A stretch of DNA of 64,000 nt from assembly GCA_020852965.1 (NCBI GenBank), contig JADYZV010000181.1:44399-108398 (forward strand), written 5' to 3'. The position numbers were made by a program, and so were the translations under genes. The notes under the pieces were generated by a model that ran no database searches, was not told the DNA's origin, and worked only from the letters and a program-made list of their open reading frames with translations. This document shows, piece after piece, positions 45,801-52,682 of this stretch (the stretch's first letter is position 1; every line of letters begins with the position of its first letter). Origin of the DNA: Pirellulaceae bacterium (GTDB lineage Bacteria; Planctomycetota; Planctomycetia; Pirellulales; Pirellulaceae).

Positions 45801-47803
45801 TCCTTGCGTTTGTGCTTGACCGCCACGTAGTCGTCGACCATGCCCCCTTCCAGCGGGCCGGGGCGATACAGTGCGTTGGTAGCGATGATGTCACTGAAAT
45901 GGTCGGGCTTCATGCGCTGTAGCAAATCGCGAATGCCACCACTTTCCAATTGGAAGACCCCCTTCGTTTCGCCGCGTTGTAATAGCGCAAAGGTCCGCTT
46001 GTCATCCAGTGGAATCTTCAGCAAGTCGAGGTCTTCACCGGTGGTTTGATGGATGATCTGCACCGCTTTGGAGAGGATCGTCAAATTCCTCAGGCCGAGG
46101 AAATCCATCTTCAGCAGGCCAGCCTCTTCGACATCCCCCATCGACCACTGGGTAATGATGTCGGTCTTGCCCGACACACGCCCCAGCGGTACGTACTCGG
46201 TCAACGGCTTGTCGGCAATCACTACCGCCGCCGCGTGCGTACCGACGTTGCGCGCATTGCCTTCGAGCTTCATTGCGATATCGAGCAGTTCGCGCGCCTC
46301 GGAGTCACCCTCGTAGGTCGCTTTGAGCTCGATGTTCTTATCGATCGCTTTCTTGATCGTGATCTTCAGCTCATCGGGAACCATTTCGGTGATCTGATTG
46401 ACGCGCATCAGTGGAATACCCAGCGCGCGCCCCACATCCTTGATCGCCGCCTTGGCCGCCATGGTGCCGAAGGTGCCGATCTGCGCCACGTTCTCTTCGC
46501 CATACTTGTCGCGCACGTATTGGATGATTTCCGCCCGGCGATCCTTGCAGAAGTCGATATCGATATCGGGCGCTTCGAGTCGGTTTTCGTCGAGGAATCG
46601 CTCGAACAGCAAATCGTATTTGATCGGGCAGACGTGGCTCAGGTAGGTCGCATAACACACCAGCGCCCCAACCCCGCTGCCCCGCGCCGTATTCGGGACG
46701 CCTCGCTCGCGCGAATGCCGCACAAAGTCCCAAACGATCAAGAAGTAATTGGCAAAACCCAATCGCTGAATCACCCCTAGCTCGCGATCCAGTCGAGCCT
46801 GCGCGACTTCAGAAAGTTCGCCACCGGGAAGCATCTCTTCGTTACCAGCATAGCGATCCTTCAGCCCTGCTACGCACACTTCCCGCAAATAATCGTCAGG
46901 GTCTTTCTTTTCCGGCGGCAAGGGATAGACCGGAAAGTGTCGCTTGCCCAGCTCCAAGTCGATCTCGACCGTATTGGCGATCTCCTGGCTGCGCGCCACG
47001 GCGTCTTCAAGCCCAGGGAAACAAGCGTACATCTCTTCGGGGGAACGCAAGTAGAATTGATTCCCTTCCATCTTCATCCGCGCCGTGTCGGTGCGAAACT
47101 TGCCCGTGTTGATGCACAGCAGCACGTCTTGAATCTCGGCATCTTCGCGATCGGCGTAGTGCGCGTCACTAGTAGCTACGATGGGTAGACCGATCTTGTT
47201 GGCGATACGCACGGCTCCTTCGAGCTGGCTGCGCTGAATTTCGAGGTTGTTGTTCATCACCTCGATAAAGTAACGCTCGCCGAACACGCCATGAAACCAC
47301 TGCGCAATATCAATCGCTTCTTTTTCGCTCTTTTCCGTATCTTGGTTGTTGAGCACCGCTCGCGAGAATTCGCTCGACACACAACCGCTCAGACAAATGA
47401 TCCCCTCGCTCAATTCAGCCAATAGCTCGCGGTCGATACGTGGCTTGAAGTAGAAACCTTCGAGCGATGCTTTCGACGCCAACTTGATAAGATTCTTAAA
47501 GCCCACGCGATTCTTGGCCAACAGCGTCAAGTGGTAGGCCGCTTCCTTCGAGCTCGAAGCATTGCCACGCGTGAAGCGACTTTCGGGAGCCACGTAGGCC
47601 TCGTAGCCGATGATCGGATTGATCCCAGCCGTCTTGGCCTTTTTGTAAAACTCGAGCGCACCATGCAGATTGCCGTGATCGGTCAGCGCCAGCGCGTTCA
47701 TTCCATGTGATTTGGCGCGGTCGATCAATTTGCCAATCGAGCTAGCTCCATCGAGCAGGCTATAGTGGCTGTGGCAGTGCAAGTGGACAAAACTACCGCT
47801 CAT
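42857..47803 (-). CDS. dnaE: DNA polymerase III alpha subunit with an intein
   Basis: The replicative polymerase subunit. A PHP domain opens the protein (FVHLHCHSHYSLLDGASSIG, ALALTDHGNLHGALEF). The palm has the catalytic aspartates in PDIDIDFCKDRR and LLKMDFLGLRNLT. The C-terminal part holds the helix-hairpin-helix and OB-fold regions (EVIVGGMISSIKLANTKNPK). Residues 762-1222 are an in-frame intein; without it the product is 1187 aa, the normal DnaE1 length, and reads GYGFNK-SHSTAYALLAYQTAY across the junction. The reading frame is intact throughout. The gene is on its own. Activity should depend on splicing, because the insertion lies in the conserved polymerase core. Confidence 0.97.
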   Translation of the reverse strand: MSGSFVHLHCHSHYSLLDGASSIGKLIDRAKSHGMNALALTDHGNLHGALEFYKKAKTAGINPIIGYEAYVAPESRFTRGNASSSKEAAYHLTLLAKNRVGFKNLIKLASKASLEGFYFKPRIDRELLAELSEGIICLSGCVSSEFSRAVLNNQDTEKSEKEAIDIAQWFHGVFGERYFIEVMNNNLEIQRSQLEGAVRIANKIGLPIVATSDAHYADREDAEIQDVLLCINTGKFRTDTARMKMEGNQFYLRSPEEMYACFPGLEDAVARSQEIANTVEIDLELGKRHFPVYPLPPEKKDPDDYLREVCVAGLKDRYAGNEEMLPGGELSEVAQARLDRELGVIQRLGFANYFLIVWDFVRHSRERGVPNTARGSGVGALVCYATYLSHVCPIKYDLLFERFLDENRLEAPDIDIDFCKDRRAEIIQYVRDKYGEENVAQIGTFGTMAAKAAIKDVGRALGIPLMRVNQITEMVPDELKITIKKAIDKNIELKATYEGDSEARELLDIAMKLEGNARNVGTHAAAVVIADKPLTEYVPLGRVSGKTDIITQWSMGDVEEAGLLKMDFLGLRNLTILSKAVQIIHQTTGEDLDLLKIPLDDKRTFALLQRGETKGVFQLESGGIRDLLQRMKPDHFSDIIATNALYRPGPLEGGMVDDYVAVKHKRKEAVYLHEVLKDILEETNGVMVYQEQVMRILNRLGGIELAAAYTCIKAISKKKEALIAQNESKFMEGATDKGLTEKQAREMWEMILKFAGYGFNKCVVGNTLVTHAETGEQTTVGELFRNRRDWTIHALGNDWQLRPREVSDVVWNGRKRVYRVRTQRGAEIVATANHPLRTVDGWTLIENLAIGDRVAAARELRCAGDVSWPQYRLIVLAGLLAEGNTCHPSCLYYYNNDRSSVDDFVTAVSEFDDTVARVTTRRGNCFEVCVGTGRDAKFTKGNVPWNARPNDALDSATVAVKDRQTTPKRSGAFHWAEQLGLLGKSAAEKSIPAEVFRLIDDDVILFVGRLWSGDGFMGASGQMPYYATSSMQFAKDVQQLLLRLGVVSRIHNKVFRYRYGGQSRQREGFTVHLLGKESVARFVEKIAPHAIGRESQVAAFEEYLATVSTTATSKDTIPASIRQTVNVARVAKGLGWRQLESQSGMSMKEFYGQGSVGKVGFRRSTIGRLGAFLKEPALEELAESDVYWDTIVSIEPAGIQDTYDLEVEEDHNFVAGSLIVHNSHSTAYALLAYQTAYLKAHYPVEFMAALLSGDIPGRNFKRKDSLIEHIEDCTRMGIEVVHPNVNSSDVDFTVKDKKIYFALSAIKGCGGGAAEAISAERKKNGPFKSIFEFCERVEASGCNRAAIETLIKAGAFDETGAKRSQLMAVVEKAIQAGASMHADRRSGQMNLFGEEIATPEEELPTNNMPEMDEFADKPKLMMEKEVLGMYLSAHPLEEYQALLATFCSHETTNLKDVKDRQEVIVGGMISSIKLANTKNPKPGASSKYANFDLEDVQGAVRCICWPDGYEKIGHLIQPEAVVIMRATVDKRGGSDDVNLLANEIIPIGEAETRFTAGLRIHVDQERHAEELLGRLNEVLRGYPGNMEVLVALRLNTGDVVQMKSRRHKVEITPELRGRLDDLLGSDSHRLMISPPKPKQHSGGGRKGK
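44138..45520 (-). mobile_element. DnaE intein with LAGLIDADG homing endonuclease
   Basis: A 461-residue protein-splicing element. It starts with Cys1 in CVVGNTLVTHAETGE (block A), has the block B motif IVATANHPLRTVDG with its TxxH-type histidine, and ends in block F/G DTYDLEVEEDHNFVAGSL then IVHN, with Ser as the first residue of the C-extein. Two LAGLIDADG motifs are present, LIVLAGLLAEGNTC and ILFVGRLWSGDGFM; acidic residues are kept in both (Glu in the first), so the endonuclease could be active. The segment after the second motif (ATSKDTIPASIRQT onward) resembles a helix-turn-helix. The insertion point lies four residues downstream of where the cyanobacterial split DnaE intein sits. By eye it is more AT-rich than the exteins, in keeping with horizontal origin. 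Confidence 0.95.
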
Positions 47804-47942
47804 CGGTTGGCTGTCTTCCTGAAGGGTGTGTTGGCGTAGCGGGACATAACAATTATAGCGATTGCCGGATTGCTAACGCCCCAGTTCGGCTCGATTCTCG
47901 ATCGCTAGGCTATGAAATCCGCTGTCGCTCGATGATCCTAGA

Positions 47943-47968
47943 TAATGTGGCCCGACGCTCCGCGTCGG
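47943..47968 (+). repeat. Single R3 repeat
   Basis: One full unit, TAATGTGGCCCGACGCTCCG followed by CGTCGG, in the gap between dnaE and the divergent 48522 gene, at the outer edge of composite element E5. Confidence 0.75.
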
Positions 47969-47984
47969 ATCGATAACCGTCGAA

Positions 47985-48470
47985 TTCGGCCCCATGCCAG
48001 CTTGTCTGGCATGAGCCCAAAGTTTTTAGCGTAGCGGTCGGCCCCATGCCAGCTTGTCTGGCATGAGCCCAAAGTTTTTAGCGTAGCAGTCGGCCCCATG
48101 CCAGCTTGTCTGGCATGAGCCCAAAGTTTTTAGCGTAGAAACAACTCGAAACAATTTCTCTTCCCTTTCGTCCCGTCCCGATTGCCGCCTGGGGGCGGCA
48201 ATCGGGACGGGACGAAAGGCGGTGCGCAGGCGGCGACGCAGCTAGGGACAAAACTGATTCACCAGCGAGGCAAGCTCGCTGGGGTCTAAACATGGTGAAC
48301 ATAATGTGGATGCCGAGGCAAGCTCGCTGGGGTCTAAACATGGTGAACATAATGTGGATGCCGAGGCAAGCTCGCTGGGGTCTAAGCACGGTGAACATAA
48401 TGTGGATGCCGAGGCAAGCTCGCTGGGGTCTAAATACTGTGAACATAAAGTAGTAGACACCGAGGCGGCT
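47985..48470. repeat. Composite hairpin element E5
   Basis: Left end: three tandem 52-bp units (CTTGTCTGGC at 48001, 48053 and 48105), each with the hairpin ATGCCAG-CTTGT-CTGGCAT and AAAGTTTTTAGCGTAG. Centre: a perfect 26-bp stem (48164-48189 and 48194-48219) with loop TGGG. Right end: four tandem 48-bp units (GAGGCAAGCTCG at 48267, 48315, 48363 and 48411) of the CGAG type in opposite orientation, and a decayed fifth. It is the largest copy and takes up most of the 718-base gap between the divergent dnaE and 48522 genes, where both promoters must be. Confidence 0.82.
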
Positions 48471-48521
48471 CGTACGAGTTTCAATTACTAGTCTACGACA
48501 TTGACGATAGGGTACCCTCCC

Positions 48522-49208
48522 ATGAAACGGACTCCTCAAACAACCGACGCCCACGACGCGAGCAGCGACACGCCACTTGGCGATCACGCGCAGCGCCCAC
48601 CCAATCGATGGCGACGCGCAGCCGTGCGCACGTTCTTTCTAGCCTTCGTGAGCGTGCTACTGATCGATACTTCTCCCAGCACCTGGGCGTGGATGCGTCC
48701 AGCCAAACAGTTCGTCTGTCCTGCACTCAATTATTGCGGCTTGTGGCAGGGGAATTGGACGCTGTTTGCTCCCCATCCCATCCTCAATAATGCTTGGCTA
48801 TCGGCTGTAATCTATCGTCCCGATGGCACTCAACAAGAAGTTTGGAATTCTACCTATTGGGCGAATGCTAGCGGTTGGGAGCGTTTCGTCGGCTTCCGGC
48901 GGATGAACTACCGCAATCGCATGGCAGCTATCGATCCTCGCGCGGCCAACGACTTTGCCGACTACTTGGCGCGACAATTGATCTCCCCCACCGCGCACCC
49001 CGTCAACGCTCAGCCGTCCACCGCAACTCAACCTGGCGAACCAACTCAACTATCTGAATCGACTCAATCAACGCTTCCCTGGCGAATAGTACTATCTCGC
49101 AATCAACTCAACATTGTCCTACCCGGCGATGGCCAACTTCCCAAACGCGACGAGACAATGTGGATCTCATCTAGCAAGAACCTAGCCGTGCGCGAGTACC
49201 AACCATGA
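48522..49208 (+). CDS. Single-pass membrane protein, partner of an HTTM protein
   Basis: A 228-aa protein with one hydrophobic segment (AVRTFFLAFVSVLLIDTSP, about residues 34-52) and an outer part that has GNWTLFAPHPILNNAWLSAV and IYRPDGTQQEVWNSTYW. A W-x-LFAPxP motif of this kind is typical of small proteins encoded next to HTTM (vitamin-K-dependent carboxylase-like) membrane proteins. The stop overlaps the ATG of the HTTM gene by four bases (ATGA), so the two are translationally coupled. ATG at 48522; the frame is open from a TTG 21 bases upstream. Function unknown; a joint membrane complex with the next gene is likely. Confidence 0.75.
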   Translation: MKRTPQTTDAHDASSDTPLGDHAQRPPNRWRRAAVRTFFLAFVSVLLIDTSPSTWAWMRPAKQFVCPALNYCGLWQGNWTLFAPHPILNNAWLSAVIYRPDGTQQEVWNSTYWANASGWERFVGFRRMNYRNRMAAIDPRAANDFADYLARQLISPTAHPVNAQPSTATQPGEPTQLSESTQSTLPWRIVLSRNQLNIVLPGDGQLPKRDETMWISSSKNLAVREYQP

Positions 49209-50224
49209 GCAACTCCACCTCTAATGTGGCCGTCAATGTGGCCCGACGCTCCGCGTCGGAAGACCCAAGTCTAGCCCGACGCTCCACCGCAGGGATCGCT
49301 TCGCTAACCGCTCGCTTCGACAACTGGCTGTTCGCCGGCTGTCATCCCACGGTCTGCAGTATCCTGCGCATCGCCACGGCCAGCGTGCTACTCGTCTATC
49401 TGCTCACGCTCTATGGCGAGCTCGAATACTGGTTCACGGACGCAGGTGTATTGAAGTCGGCCACCGCAGAGGAGATTGGTCAAGGCGTTTACGGTTCGCT
49501 GCTGTTCTGGCTTCCCAGCGACTTGACGACAGTCAAGCTATGCTGGTCGGTAATGTTTATCCAAACCGTGCTCTTGTGGCTCGGCTGCCTGTCGCGATTT
49601 CAAGTCGCCTGTCTGTTCGTGTGGCTCGTCTCCTTCCAGCACCGCAACAGCTATATCTTTGATGGCCAAGATACGCTGCTGCGAATACTGACTTTCAGCA
49701 TGATCTTCATGCCGCTCGACACTCGATGGTCGCTGGGCAGGTGGCTGCGCAACAAGTGTCGATCAGCGACTGCCATCGAACAGCTGCGAGACGCTTGGGC
49801 GACTGCGGCATTGCCATCTGCTTGGGGGCTGCGCTTGGTCCAACTGCAGGTTACGGCAATGTACCTATCGACCGCTTGGGAAAAATATCGCGGGCTCACG
49901 TGGCGCGATGGGACTGCTCTATTCTATGTATCGCGCATGGACGACTTGTATGGGCGTGTTCCTCTCCCTGATTCGTGGTTCGAAACCCCATGGCTGCTGG
50001 CCGCAATGACCTGGGGGGTATTAGCTACTGAAGCTATCTTACCGTTCGCATTGTGGTGGAAGCCAACACGATTATGGGCTCTACTCGCGGCCATTGGACT
50101 ACATTTGTCGATCGAAATTACCATGCACATCTTTTTGTTTGAATGGTTGATGATCGTTAGCCTATTGTCCTTCTTGCCGATCACGCTTCCGACCTCGCCT
50201 ACGAAAGTGGAAAAGTCGAACTAG
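49205..50224 (+). CDS. HTTM domain membrane protein (vitamin K-dependent carboxylase-like)
   Basis: A polytopic membrane protein of 339 aa in the HTTM family. After a hydrophilic lead of about 45 residues come repeated helices: SILRIATASVLLVYLLTLYG, FIQTVLLWLGCLSRFQVACL, LLRILTFSMIFMPLDTRWSL, LVQLQVTAMYLSTAWEKYRG, LLAAMTWGVLATEAILPFAL and MHIFLFEWLMIVSLLSFLPI. The motif AMYLSTAWEKYRGLTWRDGT is characteristic of the family. The N-terminal lead NVAVNVARRSASE is encoded by a copy of the dispersed R3 repeat. The stop TAG is shared with the left end of an R2 MITE. Bacterial HTTM proteins are rarely characterised; carboxylase activity cannot be assumed. Confidence 0.85.
   Translation: MSNSTSNVAVNVARRSASEDPSLARRSTAGIASLTARFDNWLFAGCHPTVCSILRIATASVLLVYLLTLYGELEYWFTDAGVLKSATAEEIGQGVYGSLLFWLPSDLTTVKLCWSVMFIQTVLLWLGCLSRFQVACLFVWLVSFQHRNSYIFDGQDTLLRILTFSMIFMPLDTRWSLGRWLRNKCRSATAIEQLRDAWATAALPSAWGLRLVQLQVTAMYLSTAWEKYRGLTWRDGTALFYVSRMDDLYGRVPLPDSWFETPWLLAAMTWGVLATEAILPFALWWKPTRLWALLAAIGLHLSIEITMHIFLFEWLMIVSLLSFLPITLPTSPTKVEKSN
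49235..49261 (+). repeat. R3 repeat inside a coding region
   Basis: A full R3 unit, AATGTGGCCCGACGCTCCGC then GTCGGAA, lies in frame within the first codons of the HTTM gene and encodes NVARRSASE. A partial unit (AGCCCGACGCTCCACCG) follows at 49273-49289. The gene reads through without a stop. Confidence 0.8.
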
Positions 50225-50360
50225 TGCTTCGACCATTTTTAATCTTAGGGTTTGGTGTAGTGGACGAGGTTACGAGTCCGATTGGCTTGGCAGATGCGTG
50301 GGACTCGCGGGCCTCGTCCACTCCCCCCCACCCCCAAAATGAAGACTGGATAATGCACTA
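50222..50360. mobile_element. R2 MITE inserted between two convergent stop codons
   Basis: The element starts TAGTGC (50222) and ends GCACTA (50360), with inner inverted arms GTAGTGGACGAGG and the opposed CCTCGTCCACT. The first TAG is the stop of the HTTM gene on the + strand. The last CTA is the stop TAG of the Xer gene on the minus strand. Removing the element with one TA leaves AACTAGGCG, in which the two genes would share a CTAG tail-to-tail. Confidence 0.75.
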
Positions 50361-51314
50361 GGCGCGAGGATGAAATTCTTTGTGTATTCGCTTCAAGCGC
50401 GAGCTATCAACGGAAGTATAGATTTGCGTGGTTTGAATACTGGCGTGGCCAAGTAATTCTTGGATCTGCCTGAGGTCGGCACCGCCGGAGAGCATGTGTG
50501 TGGCGAAGCTGTGTCGCAATGTGTGCGGGCTGACTTCGGGGTCGATATCGGCGCGCAGTGCGTAACGCTTGACCAACTCCCACACCGCTTCGCGCCGCAG
50601 CCGCTTTCCGGTCCGCGACAGCAGCAGCCACACGGCTTGTTGTGGATCGCGTTCGCCGAGCAGGTCGGGGCGACCTTCGGCCAAGTAGTTTTTGATAGCG
50701 GCTATGGCACGCGTTCCAATGGGAACCATGCGTTGTTTCGAGCCTTTGCCCTCGACCAGACAGAAACCATCGTCGAGGTGAACATTGGCCAGCAGAAGGT
50801 CGCTCACCTCCGAAACACGGCAGCCTGTGGCGTACAGCAGTTCGAGCAAGCACACGTCGCGCAGCCAATAGGTGTCATACCGCGCGGGTGCCGCCAGGAA
50901 GCGGTCGACGGCAGCGGGGGTAATCGCCTTGGGAATTCGCTCCCACATTTTCTGCGATCCAAGCAATTCGGCTGGATTGTCTTGCACGACCCCTTCTAAC
51001 TGCAAGTACTTGAAGAACATCCGAGTGGTTACAATCGCGCGAGAAATCGAGGCAGGTGCGAGCTTGTCCGCTTGGAGCAGGGCTACAAATTCACTCAAAT
51101 CAGACAGCTTGATGCGATTTGCCGGGGTCGAACCCATCCAGGACAGCAATCGCCGCAGGTCGCGACCATAAGCCTGGACGGTGTTGTCCGCCAAGTGAGC
51201 CTCGGTACGCAGATAGTTAGTAAACTTCTGCTGCCAGTTGCTCCCCACCTCTGCTGGCGGCAGCCGACTGTCGGATGACCCTTTTTCGCGTAGTCGGCTA
51301 AGTTTGCTGGCCAT
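50358..51314 (-). CDS. xerD: Tyrosine recombinase XerC/XerD
   Basis: A site-specific recombinase of the type that resolves chromosome dimers at dif. The SAM-like core-binding domain is at residues 25-110 (NYLRTEAHLADNTVQAYGRD). The catalytic domain has all expected residues: Arg in ATGCRVSEV, Lys in GKGSKQRMV, HxxR in HTLRHSFATHM, His in LLGHASIQTT and the nucleophile Tyr in QIYTSVD. The ending RIHKEFHPRA is typical of Xer proteins (HPRA). Length 318 aa, with about 20 extra N-terminal residues. XerC and XerD cannot be told apart safely by eye; this is likely the host enzyme and not an integrase. Confidence 0.9.
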   Translation of the reverse strand: MASKLSRLREKGSSDSRLPPAEVGSNWQQKFTNYLRTEAHLADNTVQAYGRDLRRLLSWMGSTPANRIKLSDLSEFVALLQADKLAPASISRAIVTTRMFFKYLQLEGVVQDNPAELLGSQKMWERIPKAITPAAVDRFLAAPARYDTYWLRDVCLLELLYATGCRVSEVSDLLLANVHLDDGFCLVEGKGSKQRMVPIGTRAIAAIKNYLAEGRPDLLGERDPQQAVWLLLSRTGKRLRREAVWELVKRYALRADIDPEVSPHTLRHSFATHMLSGGADLRQIQELLGHASIQTTQIYTSVDSSRLKRIHKEFHPRA

Positions 51315-51376
51315 CGGATGCTTTGCAGTTATAACGGCTGGGAAAAATAGCTATGATGTGCCTGTTGGCTCGCAAA

Positions 51377-51433
51377 GTAGCTCGGCGGTCCCCCGCCGAA
51401 TGGAAGAAAGTAGCTCGGCGGTCCCCCGCCGAA
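51377..51433 (+). repeat. Two copies of GTAGCTCGGCGGTCCC (family R4)
   Basis: Copies at 51377-51400 and 51410-51433 are nearly identical and form TCGGCGG-TCCC-CCGCCGA hairpins (7-bp stems). Related to the GTAGCACGGTGGTCCC group at 17957-18125. They lie between the divergent xer and galE genes. Confidence 0.75.
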
Positions 51434-51577
51434 TCGACTTGCATTGCAGCCATCGAATTGAATCGACATTTGTGCTTAGCCAATTCGCTGCCGATGACAT
51501 CAATTCGCTGACTCGGCTGGAGCAACTACGCGTTACGCCTAGCAAATCGAAACAAATCGAATACAAGGATTCTGAGG

Positions 51578-52561
51578 ATGAAGGTGTTGGTGATTGGTGG
51601 CGCTGGTTACGTCGGCTCGCACACCGTGCGGAAGCTGGTGCGTAGCGGCCACGAAGTCGTCGTCTACGATAACTTGTCGCGCGGCCATCGACCTAGCGTT
51701 CCCGAAGGGATCTTTGTCAAAGGAGAACTGTCGGACCGTGAAGCCTTACAACGTGTGTTGGTCCAATATGGCATCGATGCCGTGATGCACTTCGCCGCCT
51801 TTGCACTGGTTGGTGAATCGGTAGCTCAGCCCGCCATGTATTATCAAAACAATGTCAGTGCCCCGCTCGAACTGCTCGAAGCCATGCGTGCTGAAAAGGT
51901 CTGGCGAATCGTTTTTTCAAGTACGACAGCCACGTATGGCCAGCCCGAGACCATTCCAATTGCCGAGTCCACCCCACAATTCCCGATCAACCCCTATGGC
52001 TTTACCAAATTGGTCTTCGAGCATGCGCTCAGCGATTATGCGCATGCCTACGGCTTTGGTTGCGCGGCGCTTCGCTACTTCAATGCAGCGGGTGCCAGTC
52101 CCGACGGGGACATCGGCGAAGACCATGATCCGGAAAGCCACCTGATCCCACTCGTCTTGCAAACCGCCTTGGGGCAACGCGAGCGAATTGGGATTTTTGG
52201 AGGCGACTATCCAACGCCCGATGGCACTTGCATTCGCGACTACATTCACGTCGACGATTTGGCCGACGCTCACCTCAAAGCCTTGGATCTATTGGAACCT
52301 AGCTCGAATCTGCAACTCAATCTCGGCACAGGCAGTGGGCAAAGCGTGAAGCAGATCATCGAGGCATGTCGACGTATTACCGGCCACCCAATTCCGACGA
52401 CCATCGAGCAGCGTCGCCCAGGAGATCCCGCCGAACTGGTAGCCGACAGCAGTTTGGCACAGCGCGTGTTGGGTTGGACTCCGCGGTACACGGACATCAA
52501 CGATATCGTGGCGACGGCCTGGCAATGGCATCGCTCGCATCCACGCGGCTATGCGAGCTAG
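51578..52561 (+). CDS. galE: UDP-glucose 4-epimerase
   Basis: Interconverts UDP-glucose and UDP-galactose, supplying precursors for surface glycans. The NAD-binding start is KVLVIGGAGYVGSHTVRKLV; DAVMHFAAFALVGESV, IVFSSTTATYG and the catalytic pair Tyr140/Lys144 in NPYGFTKLVFE follow; ALRYFNAAGASPDG, DYPTPDGTCIRDYIHVDDL and NLGTGSGQSV are diagnostic for GalE as opposed to other short-chain sugar epimerases. Length 327 aa is normal. The stop TAG coincides with the left end of an R2 MITE. Confidence 0.96.
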   Translation: MKVLVIGGAGYVGSHTVRKLVRSGHEVVVYDNLSRGHRPSVPEGIFVKGELSDREALQRVLVQYGIDAVMHFAAFALVGESVAQPAMYYQNNVSAPLELLEAMRAEKVWRIVFSSTTATYGQPETIPIAESTPQFPINPYGFTKLVFEHALSDYAHAYGFGCAALRYFNAAGASPDGDIGEDHDPESHLIPLVLQTALGQRERIGIFGGDYPTPDGTCIRDYIHVDDLADAHLKALDLLEPSSNLQLNLGTGSGQSVKQIIEACRRITGHPIPTTIEQRRPGDPAELVADSSLAQRVLGWTPRYTDINDIVATAWQWHRSHPRGYAS

Positions 52562-52675
52562 TGCTTCTTTAGGGTAGTGGACGAGATTACGCGTCCGTTG
52601 GATGCGGCAAAGTTCAGGGACTCGTAACCCCGTCCACCCCGAGCAGCCCCAAAATCTAAACAGGACAGCGCACGA
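52559..52675. mobile_element. R2 MITE, partly decayed copy
   Basis: The left end TAGTGCTTC overlaps the stop of galE. Inner arms GGGTAGTGGACGAGAT and ACTCGTAACCCCGTCCACC are opposed. The right end GGACAGCGCACGA (52663-52675) differs at two positions from the GGACAGAGCACTA end of the copy at 27637. Confidence 0.7.
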
Positions 52676-52682
52676 CCCCAAT

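Noticed and set aside
46046..46780. 244-codon open frame opposite dnaE
   Set aside because: It lies entirely within the conserved DnaE polymerase core on the other strand; a shadow frame.
47985..48470. CRISPR array
   Set aside because: The repeats are exact tandem copies including the spacer part, with periods of 48 and 52 bp. There are no unique spacers and no cas genes.
48242..48484. Open frame with repeated LDPSELASAS peptide on the minus strand
   Set aside because: It is the translation of the 48-bp tandem units of element E5; the peptide repeat follows from the DNA repeat.
50358..51314. Xer gene as the integrase of a mobile island
   Set aside because: It has the full length, motifs and HPRA ending of host XerC/XerD, and no att repeats, cargo or other phage genes are nearby.
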